Shown piece by piece: positions 32,361 to 41,719 of a DNA stretch of 64,000 bases; position 1 is the stretch's first letter; the number at the start of each line of letters is the position of its first letter. A model generated the notes under the pieces. That model saw nothing but the letters and a program-made list of their open reading frames with translations. It made no database searches and was not told the DNA's origin. The position numbers and the translations under genes were made by a program. The stretch is taken from NCBI RefSeq assembly GCF_001307295.1, contig NZ_CP012700.1:3537001-3601000 (forward strand). The letters run 5' to 3'. Source of the stretch: Sphingopyxis macrogoltabida. GTDB lineage: Bacteria; Pseudomonadota; Alphaproteobacteria; Sphingomonadales; Sphingomonadaceae.

Positions 32361-33572
32361 ATGCAGGCTGACCCGCCTCCACGCGAATCGGTCGTGCGGC
32401 GGCGGGATGGGAATTTCGACACGCGGATGAAGCCCGAACTCAACCTCACGGCCCGCTCGGCGTGGCTCGATCCGGTGGCGCCGAAGCCCGCCGGACCCGA
32501 CCGCTCGTTCTGGACCGCGCTGGCGGCGGCGGTGATCGTCGCGTGCCTCGGCCTCGCGCTCGCGAGCGGACGGCTGCGCGACTATACGCCGTTCGGGCCG
32601 TACAGCGTCACCGTGCCGCTGAGCTTCAAAACCTATGACCCCGCACGCTGGGCGGTGATGAACGCCGAGGACTATGAGGCGGCGCTGAAGATCGACCCGA
32701 CGCTGCCCGACCCGAACAGCGTCGGCTATGCCGATGCGACGGCGCTTCCCCCCGCCGACCCGGCGGCGCTGCGCGACGAGGCCTTCGTCGGGCCGCCGGC
32801 CAAAAGCTATGTCTTTCGCGGCGTGACAGCGCTCGACCGTGAACGCGCCCATTATTGCCTGACCTCGGCGATCTATTACGAGGCCGCGTCCGAAAGCGAC
32901 GACGGCATGCGCGGCGTCGCGCAGGTGATTATCAACCGCGCCCGTCACCCGAGCTTTCCCAGCACGATTTGCGGCGTCGTCTTCCAGGGGTCGCAGCGCG
33001 CGGGCGTGTGCCAGTTCACCTTCAGTTGCGACGGCGCGATGGCGCGCGCGCCGAGCAAACCCAACTGGCTGCGCGCGAGCCGCATCGCGTCGGCGGCGCT
33101 CGGCGGCTATGTCTTCCCCAAGGTTGGCCTCGCGACCCATTATCACACGACGGCGATCTGGCCGCGCTGGGGAAAGAGCCTGGTGATGACGAATATCGTC
33201 GGCGCGCATATCTTCCATCGCTGGCGCGGCCGCTGGGGCATGCCCGACGCCTTCCGCGCGCCCTATCTCGGCCGCGAGCCGGTGCCGGGCCCCTATCTGC
33301 CCGTCGCGCAGCAACTCGCGATCCTGAAAGGACAGGGGATCGCACCCGGCGCCGGACCGCTGCCGGCGATCACCGGCCCCGCCGCCGCGGCGCCGCTACC
33401 CGATGTCGCACCGGCGCCGATGCCGGGCACGATGGCGCAGCAGGGCCGCGATATCGGCACGCCGGCCGCGCCGGCGCCCGCCACGCCGCCGGTGACCTAC
33501 AGCGATCCGCGGCTCAACCAGTCGGGGCAGATTAAGGAAGAGTTCCAGAAAAGCGGAGAGTGGATTCGCTGA
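32361..33572 (+). CDS. Cell wall hydrolase, SleB (Hydrolase_2) family
   Basis: About 403 residues. A single N-terminal membrane helix (AAAVIVACLGLALASG) anchors a Hydrolase_2 domain at about residues 165-270. That domain contains CLTSAIYYEAASESDDGMRG, with the conserved catalytic Glu, then VAQVIINRARHPSFPSTICG, and GVCQFTFSCDG. SleB-type domains cleave peptidoglycan glycan strands. The C-terminal 90 residues are Pro/Ala-rich and disordered. An upstream TTG at 32343 and an ATG at 32427 are alternative starts. Confidence 0.85.
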   Translation: MQADPPPRESVVRRRDGNFDTRMKPELNLTARSAWLDPVAPKPAGPDRSFWTALAAAVIVACLGLALASGRLRDYTPFGPYSVTVPLSFKTYDPARWAVMNAEDYEAALKIDPTLPDPNSVGYADATALPPADPAALRDEAFVGPPAKSYVFRGVTALDRERAHYCLTSAIYYEAASESDDGMRGVAQVIINRARHPSFPSTICGVVFQGSQRAGVCQFTFSCDGAMARAPSKPNWLRASRIASAALGGYVFPKVGLATHYHTTAIWPRWGKSLVMTNIVGAHIFHRWRGRWGMPDAFRAPYLGREPVPGPYLPVAQQLAILKGQGIAPGAGPLPAITGPAAAAPLPDVAPAPMPGTMAQQGRDIGTPAAPAPATPPVTYSDPRLNQSGQIKEEFQKSGEWIR

Positions 33573-33620
33573 CCGAAGCCTCCTAGTCTCGTCGCATCAC
33601 CACCATCAGGGAGGATGGCC

Positions 33621-34007
33621 ATGGGACATGTCAAAGGCATCGGCGGATTGTTTTTCCGGGCGCGCGATCCCGCCGCGCTCAACGCCTGGTACCGCGATCG
33701 GCTCGGCGTCGGCGGCGGCTGCAGCGCCGACGAGAGCGTCCCGCCGAACGAATGGGTGTGGAACGTCACCGCCGGCCCACTCGTCTTTTCGCCCTTCAAG
33801 GCGGATACCGATTATTTCGCGGCCGACCGCCAGTATATGATCAACCTGCGCGTCGACGATCTCGACGCGGTGCTGGCGCCGTTCCGCGCCGCGGGCGATG
33901 AGATCATCACCAAGAAGGAGTGGGACGACCCGTCGGTCGGTCGTTTCGCACGCGTCCACGATCCGGAGGGTAATCCGATCGAATTGTGGGAGCCGCCGAA
34001 GGGCTAA
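33621..34007 (+). CDS. VOC (glyoxalase/bleomycin-resistance) family protein
   Basis: 128 residues with two beta-alpha-beta-beta-beta modules: GIGGLFFRARDPAALNAWYR and YMINLRVDDLDAVLAPFR, ending GRFARVHDPEGNPIELWEPP, where the Glu is a usual metal ligand. Possible lyase or dioxygenase; substrate unknown. The ATG at 33621 lies 6 bases after AGGGAGG and is preferred to the ATG at 33615. Confidence 0.88.
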   Translation: MGHVKGIGGLFFRARDPAALNAWYRDRLGVGGGCSADESVPPNEWVWNVTAGPLVFSPFKADTDYFAADRQYMINLRVDDLDAVLAPFRAAGDEIITKKEWDDPSVGRFARVHDPEGNPIELWEPPKG

Positions 34008-34026
34008 CCCTGAAATCCCATTTGCA

Positions 34027-34090
34027 TCGAGCGAAGTCGGGATGCCCATCGGTCTGGCGCTTGCCATCGGGGTGTCTCGACTTCGCTCGA
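34027..34090. repeat. Inverted repeat TCGAGCGAAGTCG family
   Basis: A perfect 13-bp pair (34027-34039 with 34078-34090) lies between two convergent genes and may serve as a bidirectional terminator. The TCGAGCGAAGTCG word is a common dispersed repeat type in sphingomonad genomes. Confidence 0.65.
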
Positions 34091-34115
34091 CACGAACGGA
34101 AACTGACGGAGGCTC

Positions 34116-35837
34116 TTACCGCCCCTGGCTGCGCCAGCGCTTGACGACGCGTTCGAGTATCTCGGCTTCGCCGCCGGTCTCGCGCCAAAGCTTCGAGAAC
34201 AGCGGGTCGCTCGACGCAGGCCGCTTTTCTTCTTCGAGCGTGTCGAGATAGACGCGGATCGGGATCGATACGCCCTCGCCGCAGACGATGCATTCGCGGT
34301 TGCGGAGCGCCGGGATCGAATCGATGAAGCCGCGCGCCCCCTCGGGCATCGCCGCCTTGACGAAATGCTGGTCGCGTTCGTTGTTGAGGCGCATCGAGAT
34401 GATCGTGCCGCACTGCGACAGCACGCCCTCGGCAAGGTCCGACGGGCGCTGGGTGATCAGGCCCAGCGACACGCCATATTTACGGCCTTCCTTGGCGATC
34501 CGTTCGAGAATCTTGCGCACCGCCTGCCCCTGCCCGACGTCCTTCGCCGGGATGTAGCGGTGCGCCTCTTCGCAGACGAGCAGGATCGGCCGCTGCGGCT
34601 CGCCGCGCGACCAGATCGCATAGTCGAAGGTCAGCCGCGACAGCACCGCGACGACGACGCTGGTGATGTCGGAGGGCACGCCGGAAACGTCGATGATCGA
34701 GATCGGCCGGCCGTCGGACGGCAGGCGGAAGATCTTGCCGATGAAATTCGCCATCGTGTCGGCGACGAGCATGCCCGAGAACATGAAGTTATAGCGCGGG
34801 TCGGCGCGCATTTCCTCGATCTTGCCCTTGATCCGCATGAAGGGCGCGCTCGACGTCGCCTTGTCGAGCCGGCCCATCTCGTTGCTGAGAATGCTGAGGA
34901 GATCGGAGAGCAGATAGGGAATCGGCGAATCGACGGTGATCTTGTTCATCCCCTCGGCGAGCCGGTTCTTCTGCCGCGCCTGCAACAGGCATTTGGCGAG
35001 CACGTCACAGTCACCCTGCCGGTCGCGGCCCTCGCTGGTGACGAACACCTCGCAATGTTCCTCGAAATTCATCAGCCAATAGGGCATCGCGAGATTGTCG
35101 ACGTCGAACAGCGCGCCGGTGCCCTTGAACGCCGCCGAATATTCGCCGTGCGGGTCGATCATCACAATATGACCCTGCGGCGCGAGTTCGCAAATCTTGT
35201 GGAGGATCAGCGCGGCGCTCGTCGACTTGCCGGTACCGGTCGAACCGAGGAGCGCGAAATGCTTGCCGAGCATCGCGTCGACATAGAGCGAACCGCGAAT
35301 ATCCTTGGTCGGATAGACGGTCCCGATCTCGACATGCGCGCGTTCGTCGGCGGCATAGATTTGCTTGAGATCGGCGCTGGTCGCCGCATAAACCTTGCCG
35401 CCCGGCACCGGGTAGCGTGTGACGCCACGACGGAAATTATGGATGCGGCCGGTGATCTTTTCCTCGTCGCCTTCGCCGAGAAAGTCGATCGAGGCGACGA
35501 TGACGCCCTGTCCCTGTTCGTGGAGCTGCTGGTCGCGGATGCTCGCGACGAGCCACACATTGCCGACGCGGACCTTGACCTGCGCGCCGACCTGTCCCGC
35601 CATCGCGACCGCCATGTCGGTCGACGACGACAATTGGCCGATCACGGCGGAATCGATCAGGATACGCGACGCCGAACCCGAAATATCGATCACTTCGCCG
35701 ATCAGCAGGTCGTCGCGATGATGCGCCGTCACCGGCGCAACGGGCGCAGCAGGAGCGACGGTGCCGCCGCCGGCGAGCCGGACGTGCTGTGCCGCCGTCA
35801 TGTCCCCGGCGCCGATCGCGCCGCCCTGGCTGTCCAT
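34116..35837 (-). CDS. HerA-like ATPase (DUF87/FtsK-HerA superfamily)
   Basis: About 573 residues. An N-terminal HAS-barrel-like beta domain (IGEVIDISGSASRILID) precedes a RecA-type core: Walker A GSTGTGKS, Walker B region LLVCEEAHRYIP, and the sensor segment LGLITQRPSDL with an Arg-rich region SMRLNNERDQ. HerA forms a hexameric translocase that works with NurA in DNA end resection; no nurA or mre11-like gene is adjacent. Start MDSQGGAIG at 35837 has GGGGCAACGGA upstream; another ATG is at 35873. Confidence 0.88.
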   Translation of the reverse strand: MDSQGGAIGAGDMTAAQHVRLAGGGTVAPAAPVAPVTAHHRDDLLIGEVIDISGSASRILIDSAVIGQLSSSTDMAVAMAGQVGAQVKVRVGNVWLVASIRDQQLHEQGQGVIVASIDFLGEGDEEKITGRIHNFRRGVTRYPVPGGKVYAATSADLKQIYAADERAHVEIGTVYPTKDIRGSLYVDAMLGKHFALLGSTGTGKSTSAALILHKICELAPQGHIVMIDPHGEYSAAFKGTGALFDVDNLAMPYWLMNFEEHCEVFVTSEGRDRQGDCDVLAKCLLQARQKNRLAEGMNKITVDSPIPYLLSDLLSILSNEMGRLDKATSSAPFMRIKGKIEEMRADPRYNFMFSGMLVADTMANFIGKIFRLPSDGRPISIIDVSGVPSDITSVVVAVLSRLTFDYAIWSRGEPQRPILLVCEEAHRYIPAKDVGQGQAVRKILERIAKEGRKYGVSLGLITQRPSDLAEGVLSQCGTIISMRLNNERDQHFVKAAMPEGARGFIDSIPALRNRECIVCGEGVSIPIRVYLDTLEEEKRPASSDPLFSKLWRETGGEAEILERVVKRWRSQGR

Positions 35838-35930
35838 TCCGTTGCCCCGCCTCAAATTGGTCCCGGACAACATATCGCACCAGTTGGTAAATAAAGCGCT
35901 TATGGTCGTCCGCAGCGCCCCAAGTTCGCC

Positions 35931-36707
35931 CTAACGGCGGCGGAAAATCGCCGATGCACCCCACCCGAGGACGAGCGACAGCAGCACTGCCGCCAGCCCG
36001 TAGAGAAAGCCGTGACGCTGCGCCGCGAGCGCGACGAAGCGTTCGAAGCCTGCCTTGCGGATCTGGACGTCGCGCGATGCCACCGCGAGCACGCGGCCGC
36101 GGCTGATCAGATAGGTTTCGGCGCGATAGGTGCCGACCGGGACGCGCGCCGGCACCGGGATACGCGCCCGGTAGAGCACGCCTTCGCTGATTTCGACCGC
36201 CGCCGGATTTTCATAGAAAAGCCCGAGGCGGCGATAAAGATCGATCAGCCCGCCCTCGAAACGCTCGAGCTTCTTCGCCTCCGAAAAGCCGCTCGGCGAC
36301 ATCGACAGGTTGTTTAGCCCCAGTTCGAAGATCGCGGCGGTGCGTTCGTCGACCAGCTTGTCGATCGGGCGCGACGAGCCGATGGCATAAAAGCCCGGCG
36401 AGGTGCGCAGGCGGATGCTGTTGGCGTTGACCCAGATGCCCGCGACGCGGCGCTTTTCGCGCAGCACGATCGGGCGCACCGGCCCCTTCAACACCACGAC
36501 GATATCGGCGCGGTCGTCGGGCAGCCGCTGTCCCGGATAGAGGATCGCGCCGAACAGCAGCAGTTCCTCGCCGGTAAAGCTGTACTGGATATCGATGGCG
36601 CGGCTCGACACGTCGGGGACCAGCCGCGGATCGCTCCCCTGCGCCGCAGCCGCGGCCGGGAGCAGCAGCGCCGCGCACGCCAGGGCCAAGGCGCACGCGT
36701 TCCTCAT
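35931..36707 (-). CDS. TIGR02186 family membrane protein
   Basis: 258 residues: a signal peptide (ALLLPAAAAAQ), a periplasmic beta-rich domain (ELLLFGAILYPGQRLPDDRADIV), and one C-terminal membrane helix (LYGLAAVLLSLVLGWGASAI). This family almost always sits beside a TauE/SafE exporter in alphaproteobacteria, as here: the start overlaps the exporter stop by 4 bp (ATGA). It is probably an accessory of that exporter. Confidence 0.88.
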   Translation of the reverse strand: MRNACALALACAALLLPAAAAAQGSDPRLVPDVSSRAIDIQYSFTGEELLLFGAILYPGQRLPDDRADIVVVLKGPVRPIVLREKRRVAGIWVNANSIRLRTSPGFYAIGSSRPIDKLVDERTAAIFELGLNNLSMSPSGFSEAKKLERFEGGLIDLYRRLGLFYENPAAVEISEGVLYRARIPVPARVPVGTYRAETYLISRGRVLAVASRDVQIRKAGFERFVALAAQRHGFLYGLAAVLLSLVLGWGASAIFRRR

Positions 36708-37612
36708 TGCACCGTGTAGATTTCTTCGGGGCGGATAAAGAGATCGACCGCCATGCGCAGTGCGACGAGCAACACGATCGCCGCGAGCGCCATGCGCAGA
36801 TATTCGGGCTTCACCTTTTGTGCGAAACGGGCGCCGAACTGAGCCCCGGTGACGCTACCGAGCAGCAGCAGCCCCGCCAGCACGATGTCGACCGCGCCGG
36901 TCGTCATCGCATGGACCATCGTCGTCGCGATCGTCACGAACAATATCTGGAACAGCGAGGTGCCAACGACGACCTGCGTCCCCATGCCGAGCAGGTAGAG
37001 CATCGCCGGGACCATGATGAAACCGCCGCCGACGCCGAGCAGCATGGTCAGGATGCCGACCGCCATGCCGAGCAAGAGCGGCGCGAGCGGCGAGATATAG
37101 AGCCCGGAGCGATAGAAACGCCAGCGAAGCGGCAGGTTCGCGACCATCGGGTGGTGGCGCCGCTTGCGCGCCGGCGCGGGAAGCCCCGCCTGCGCCGCGC
37201 GGTACGAACCCCATGCCTCGCGCCCCATGAAACTGCCGACGGTACCGAGCAGGGCGACGTACAGGATGTTGATCGTCGTATCGATCTGGCCCCAGGCGGT
37301 GAGCAATTCGAACAGCCCGGCGCCGATCAGCGAGCCGAGGAGGCCGCCCGCCACGAGCACCGCGCCCATGCGCAGGTCGACGCCGTCGCGTTCGAGATGC
37401 GCCATCACGCCCGACACGCTGGCGCCCGTCACCTGCGTCGCCGCCGATGCCGCCGCGACGGTCGGCGGGATGCCGTAGAAGATCAGCAGCGGGGTCGTCA
37501 GGAAGCCGCCGCCGACTCCGAACATGCCCGACAGGAACCCCACACCGCCGCCGAGCAGGATGATGACCAACGCATTGACCGACAGATTAGCGACGGGAAG
37601 GTAAAGGTCCAT
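36704..37612 (-). CDS. Sulfite exporter TauE/SafE family (TSUP) permease
   Basis: 302 residues with about eight membrane helices in two homologous halves, each starting with the family motif (GGGVGFLSGMFGVGGGFLTT and GMAVGILTMLLGVGGGFIMV). TSUP proteins export or import small sulfur compounds or organic anions; the true substrate is not clear. It is the first gene of a two-gene unit with TIGR02186. Confidence 0.92.
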   Translation of the reverse strand: MDLYLPVANLSVNALVIILLGGGVGFLSGMFGVGGGFLTTPLLIFYGIPPTVAAASAATQVTGASVSGVMAHLERDGVDLRMGAVLVAGGLLGSLIGAGLFELLTAWGQIDTTINILYVALLGTVGSFMGREAWGSYRAAQAGLPAPARKRRHHPMVANLPLRWRFYRSGLYISPLAPLLLGMAVGILTMLLGVGGGFIMVPAMLYLLGMGTQVVVGTSLFQILFVTIATTMVHAMTTGAVDIVLAGLLLLGSVTGAQFGARFAQKVKPEYLRMALAAIVLLVALRMAVDLFIRPEEIYTVQ

Positions 37613-37719
37613 GGGCCCCGAGATGCTTTCGCGGCGCTGGAACCGCGCCGGTTACTGCGATCCTAGACCATTTTTGAGGGGTGGGGAATCCGCACCTTAG
37701 CCTAAATTTTCGGCAAAAT

Positions 37720-38880
37720 TCAGAAGTCGGCAGCGAGGGTCAGCGCCAGGCCGCTTGCGGGCGCCGCATCGCCGGCGACACGTTGCCGCCAGTCGAGCGC
37801 GATCCGGCTGCCTTCGCCCAGCTTTGGGAGGCGCACGGTCAGCCGCGGACCGACATCGACGCGTGCCGCGTCCGGCTGGGCCGCACCCGCCGCAAGCGCG
37901 CCGAGCCGCAGCGGAGCGTTTTCATCAGGGCCTAGCCGCCGGTCGACCACCACGGCGCCGTCGACGAATCCGTCGCGGCGACGCGCACCGACGAGCCCCG
38001 CCTGCCCATAAGCGTCGAGCCGGAACCCGCCGGGCAGCGCCGCCCCGCTCACCCCGCCGCTGACCATCGCGGCCAGCGCCGTGCGGCCCTCCGGGCCGAT
38101 GGCCAGCCGCTGTTCGATCGCGATGTCGACGGGCCAGCGCGCCACCGGTGCATAGGCAAATCCCAAAGCGATTTCGCGCTGCCGCTGGCGCTGGACGGCC
38201 ATCGTCGCGCGCGCGTAGGCGCGGGCGCGGCCCGTTTCGCCGAGACCATGGGCAAGCCGCAGCCCGGCCTGGCTGCCGCCTAACTGGCCAGGCCCCGCGA
38301 TCCCGCCGGGCGCGTCGCCACTCCCCTGCCGCAGGTACAGCCATCCACCGAGCGACCAGCCGGCAAGCTGCCGCTGCATCCAGAAGTGCTTGGCTTGCCC
38401 TGGCTCCGCGCGCTCCGCCGCGGGAACCGGCGACCACGCGAGGCTTCCGGCCGGTAGCGCCGTTCGTGCATTGCCACCGAGCGGTGCAGGGAGCAGCCGG
38501 GCCATGAGCGCAATCCGAAGGCTGTGGCGATCGGCGCTATAACCGCCGGGCGCCGGCTTTTCCTCCGCCGCCGATAACAGTGCCGGAGCACCGCGGATTT
38601 GTGCGGCGAGCATGGGCGGCGGGGAAACAGGCGGCCGGGTCCACGATGACACGAGCGTGGGCAGCGCGTCCGCATGCTTCCCGCCGATCGAGGGCGCTGG
38701 CACTGCCGCAAACGGCGACGGCGCGGCCCATCGCGGGTGCGCGGGCGGGGGTATGGGAACCGCCGGATTCCAGAGCGCTCCCACCCGAACCGCGACCCAC
38801 GCGCCAAGAAACAGCGCAAGGAAACGCAGCGCCGGCGCGTCGCGCAGCGGCCGCAGCCCCGATCGGCGCGCGGCCGTCAC
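37720..38880 (-). CDS. Outer-membrane beta-barrel-like protein, NfrA C-terminal type
   Basis: 386 residues. An N-terminal membrane or signal segment (FLALFLGAWVAVRVGALW) is followed by a Pro-rich linker. A C-terminal half of alternating beta strands (LGGSQAGLRLAHGLGETGRA, REIALGFAYAPVARWPVDIA) ends in Phe, like an outer-membrane barrel and like the C-terminal domain of the phage N4 adsorption protein NfrA. The NfrA TPR region is missing. The GTG start overlaps the stop of the glycosyltransferase gene by 4 bp. Probably the export channel for a surface glycan. Confidence 0.65.
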   Translation of the reverse strand: MTAARRSGLRPLRDAPALRFLALFLGAWVAVRVGALWNPAVPIPPPAHPRWAAPSPFAAVPAPSIGGKHADALPTLVSSWTRPPVSPPPMLAAQIRGAPALLSAAEEKPAPGGYSADRHSLRIALMARLLPAPLGGNARTALPAGSLAWSPVPAAERAEPGQAKHFWMQRQLAGWSLGGWLYLRQGSGDAPGGIAGPGQLGGSQAGLRLAHGLGETGRARAYARATMAVQRQRQREIALGFAYAPVARWPVDIAIEQRLAIGPEGRTALAAMVSGGVSGAALPGGFRLDAYGQAGLVGARRRDGFVDGAVVVDRRLGPDENAPLRLGALAAGAAQPDAARVDVGPRLTVRLPKLGEGSRIALDWRQRVAGDAAPASGLALTLAADF

Positions 38881-40283
38881 CGCACGGTCACCGGCGCTGG
38901 CTCACATCCCGCTTCGCGATGCTCGGTCTTTTCCCACACGATCTGTCCCGAGCGAAGAATCCGCCAATAGGCGACGATGGCCCGGCGCGCCGCGAGGATC
39001 GCGATGATGTTGGCGACCAGCGCCCGCGGAAAGGAAAAGACGCCCTGCCGCCAGCCATAGCATCGCGCCGTGAAATAGCCGCGCATGCCGAGCCGCCACA
39101 TCAGCAGCATCGCATTGAGCCCGAGGAGCAGGTCCATTGCCGCATCGGAGGTTACGGGACGCCAGCCGAGCAGGACTTCGCCGGTGAACCCGACGGTGAC
39201 GAGCACGAAGGCGGCATAGGCAGCGAGCAGGATGGTCGCGGTGAGCGGCGCGCGCCGGTCGCGCCATAGCATCCAGCGGATCAACCATGTCCGGCTCGCC
39301 GGCTCGTTCGGCGCAGCCGGTCTGAGCCAGCCGAGATGCTCCCAGCCGGCGAGCGCGATTCCGGTGATCCACCGCGACTTCTGCTTCACCGATTTTTCCC
39401 ATTCGTCGGGAAATTCGCCCTGCGACACGATCCGCCCGCCGCGGGTGCCGGGTGCATCGACGAAACGCGCCGCAAGACCATAGCCGGCGATCAGCATGCC
39501 GACCTCATAATCCTCGGTCAGGCTATCGGCGCGAAAGGGTTCGCCGCCGCGGTCGAGCGCGAGGAGAGCCAGCGCATTGCGGGTGAGCGCGCAGCCGACG
39601 CCCGCCGACGGGATCGGCAGGCCGAGCCGCGAACGCAGCACCAGCTCCTTGCCATGCGCTTCGGCAAATTCGTCGCCATAATGGCCGGCGATCCATTGCG
39701 GGCCGCGGCCGACGATCGGCACCACCGGAATCTGCACCATCGCATAGGCGCCGAGATGGCGGCGATAGAGGTCGAGTTCCTCCGGATGGACATGATCCTC
39801 AGCATCGTGGAGCGCGATCGCGGCAAAGCGCCGCCCTTCCGCGCGTTCGTCTTCGCCCAGCGCCGCCCACATCCGGTTGAGATTGTCGCCCTTGGTGGTC
39901 GGCCCGTCCTCCCCGCCGATCACGAGGCGCAACCGGGGATCGCGGGCAATCAGCGGCGATACCGCGAAAAGCGTTGCCGCATCGTTGGGATAGCAGCCGA
40001 CGTAGAGCCGGAAATCTTCGCCGTCCCATGCCGCGAGCGTCCGCCGCAGGGTTGCGGCGAGCACGGCGTCTTCCTTCCACGCCGGCAGGAATATCGCGAT
40101 CGTCCCGTCGAGCCGCGACGGCGCGGAGAAAGGGACCGGTGCCGCGCGCCGGCTCGCGATCCACAACGCGTCGAAAAGCAGGTCGTCGAGCCCGATCAGC
40201 AGGATGCCGACCGATGCGAACAGCATCAGTTCATGCCCGGCAGCATGCACCAGCCACTCCAGTCCTGCGGTCGACAGCTCCAC
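38877..40283 (-). CDS. Membrane glycosyltransferase, family 2, NfrB-like
   Basis: About 468 residues. A helix near the N-terminus (LMLFASVGILLIGLDDLLF) precedes a GT2 domain: FLPAWKEDAVLAATLR, the DxD-type HDAEDHVHPEEL, the acceptor region TEDYEVGM, and the QxxRW-like KQKSRWITG. Several membrane helices follow. This matches NfrB, which polymerises a surface glycan in the N4-receptor system; the C-terminal c-di-GMP-binding MshEN domain of E. coli NfrB is absent. The GTG at 40283 is chosen because homology begins there; an ATG at 40427 is less likely. Confidence 0.85.
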   Translation of the reverse strand: MELSTAGLEWLVHAAGHELMLFASVGILLIGLDDLLFDALWIASRRAAPVPFSAPSRLDGTIAIFLPAWKEDAVLAATLRRTLAAWDGEDFRLYVGCYPNDAATLFAVSPLIARDPRLRLVIGGEDGPTTKGDNLNRMWAALGEDERAEGRRFAAIALHDAEDHVHPEELDLYRRHLGAYAMVQIPVVPIVGRGPQWIAGHYGDEFAEAHGKELVLRSRLGLPIPSAGVGCALTRNALALLALDRGGEPFRADSLTEDYEVGMLIAGYGLAARFVDAPGTRGGRIVSQGEFPDEWEKSVKQKSRWITGIALAGWEHLGWLRPAAPNEPASRTWLIRWMLWRDRRAPLTATILLAAYAAFVLVTVGFTGEVLLGWRPVTSDAAMDLLLGLNAMLLMWRLGMRGYFTARCYGWRQGVFSFPRALVANIIAILAARRAIVAYWRILRSGQIVWEKTEHREAGCEPAPVTVR

Positions 40284-40432
40284 CCTGCTGGCCCCACCCC
40301 CAATCGACGGCGCCTCGCCATCGATCCGTCTTGGGTAATGGCGCGAGGTTTTTTGTAAAGGGTGACGCTGGCGGGTCCCCGCGCTAGGAGAATTTGCGAT
40401 ACCCCTGTCCCGAAAGGTCCTCCACACCCGTT

Positions 40433-41719
40433 ATGCCCCGCAAATCCGCCCCCCGCTCCGCCTTGCGCGATTTTCTCGAAAGCGAGAGCGCCGGCGGCAT
40501 GCTGCTGATTTTTGCAGCCATATTGGCGATGATTGTCGCCAACTCGGCTTTCGGCGAAACTTATCTCCATGTCATCCATGCAGTGACGGGGCCGGTGCTC
40601 ACCGACAAGCTCGGCCCGATGACCGTCCATCTCTGGATCAACGACGGGTTGATGGCGGTTTTCTTCCTGCTCGTCGGGCTGGAGATCAAGCGCGAGTTCG
40701 TCGACGGGCGGCTGGCGAGCTGGGATCGGCGGCGCCTTCCCTTCATCGCCGCCGCCGCAGGGATGGCGGTGCCTGCCGCGCTCTATATGCTCTTCGCAGG
40801 CGGAACACCGGGGCTCGCGCAAGGCTGGGCGATTCCGGCCGCCACCGATATCGCCTTCGCCATCGGCGTGCTGGCGCTGCTCGGCAAGCGCGCGCCGACG
40901 TCGCTGAAGCTGTTCCTCGTCACCGTCGCCATCGTCGACGACATGGGCGCGGTTGCGATCATCGCGCTGTTCTACACCGCCAAGATCAATGTCGCGGCGC
41001 TTGCCGCGGCGGCCGTGATCGTCGGCGCGATGTTCGCCTGCAATCGCCTCGGCGTTCGCAGCCTGATCGTCTATCTGCTGATGTTCGTCCTGCTCTGGTA
41101 CGCGATGCTCCTGTCGGGCGTGCACGCGACGATCGCCGGCGTGCTCGCGGCGATGGCCATTCCTTTCGATCGGACGCCGGGCGCCCCCGACAGTGCGACC
41201 TCGCCGCTCCACCGGCTCGAACATGGGCTGCATCCATGGGTGGCCTTCGCGATCGTGCCGCTGTTCGGCTTTGCCAATGCCGGGGTCGACATGAGCGGGC
41301 TCACCGTCGATCAGATCTTCGCACCGCTCCCCCTCGGCATTGCCGCGGGACTGTTCCTCGGCAAGCAGATCGGTATTTTCGGCAGCGTCTGGCTGTCGGT
41401 CAAACTCGGCATCGCAGGCAAATTGCGCGGTGCGACCTGGCCGCAAATCTATGGCGTTTCGCTGCTCTGCGGCATCGGCTTCACGATGAGCCTGTTCATC
41501 GGCGGGCTCGCCTTCCCGGGCGACGCGACGCTGATCGAGGAAGCCAAGATCGGCATTTTGATGGGATCGCTGGTCGCAGCGCTGGCCGGTTTCGCGGTGC
41601 TGCGCTTCACTCCGCTCCATCCCGAGCATGACCGGATCGAAACCGAGTCCGACGCCGAAATCGCGAGCGACGGCGACGTTAACGACACATGCGAACCCGA
41701 AGGGAGAGCGAACGCATGA
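40433..41719 (+). CDS. nhaA: Na+/H+ antiporter NhaA
   Basis: About 428 residues with some 12 helices. The ion-binding aspartates lie in VAIVDDMGAVAI (E. coli Asp163-Asp164) and ATDIAFAIGVLALLG (Asp133 region); WINDGLMAVFFLLVGLEIKRE is the N-terminal signature. It expels Na+ using the proton gradient, for pH and salt homeostasis. The ATG at 40433 fits the family start (LRDFLESESAGGM); a TTG at 40394 with AGGAG is also possible. Its stop overlaps the DUF885 start (ATGA). Confidence 0.95.
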   Translation: MPRKSAPRSALRDFLESESAGGMLLIFAAILAMIVANSAFGETYLHVIHAVTGPVLTDKLGPMTVHLWINDGLMAVFFLLVGLEIKREFVDGRLASWDRRRLPFIAAAAGMAVPAALYMLFAGGTPGLAQGWAIPAATDIAFAIGVLALLGKRAPTSLKLFLVTVAIVDDMGAVAIIALFYTAKINVAALAAAAVIVGAMFACNRLGVRSLIVYLLMFVLLWYAMLLSGVHATIAGVLAAMAIPFDRTPGAPDSATSPLHRLEHGLHPWVAFAIVPLFGFANAGVDMSGLTVDQIFAPLPLGIAAGLFLGKQIGIFGSVWLSVKLGIAGKLRGATWPQIYGVSLLCGIGFTMSLFIGGLAFPGDATLIEEAKIGILMGSLVAALAGFAVLRFTPLHPEHDRIETESDAEIASDGDVNDTCEPEGRANA

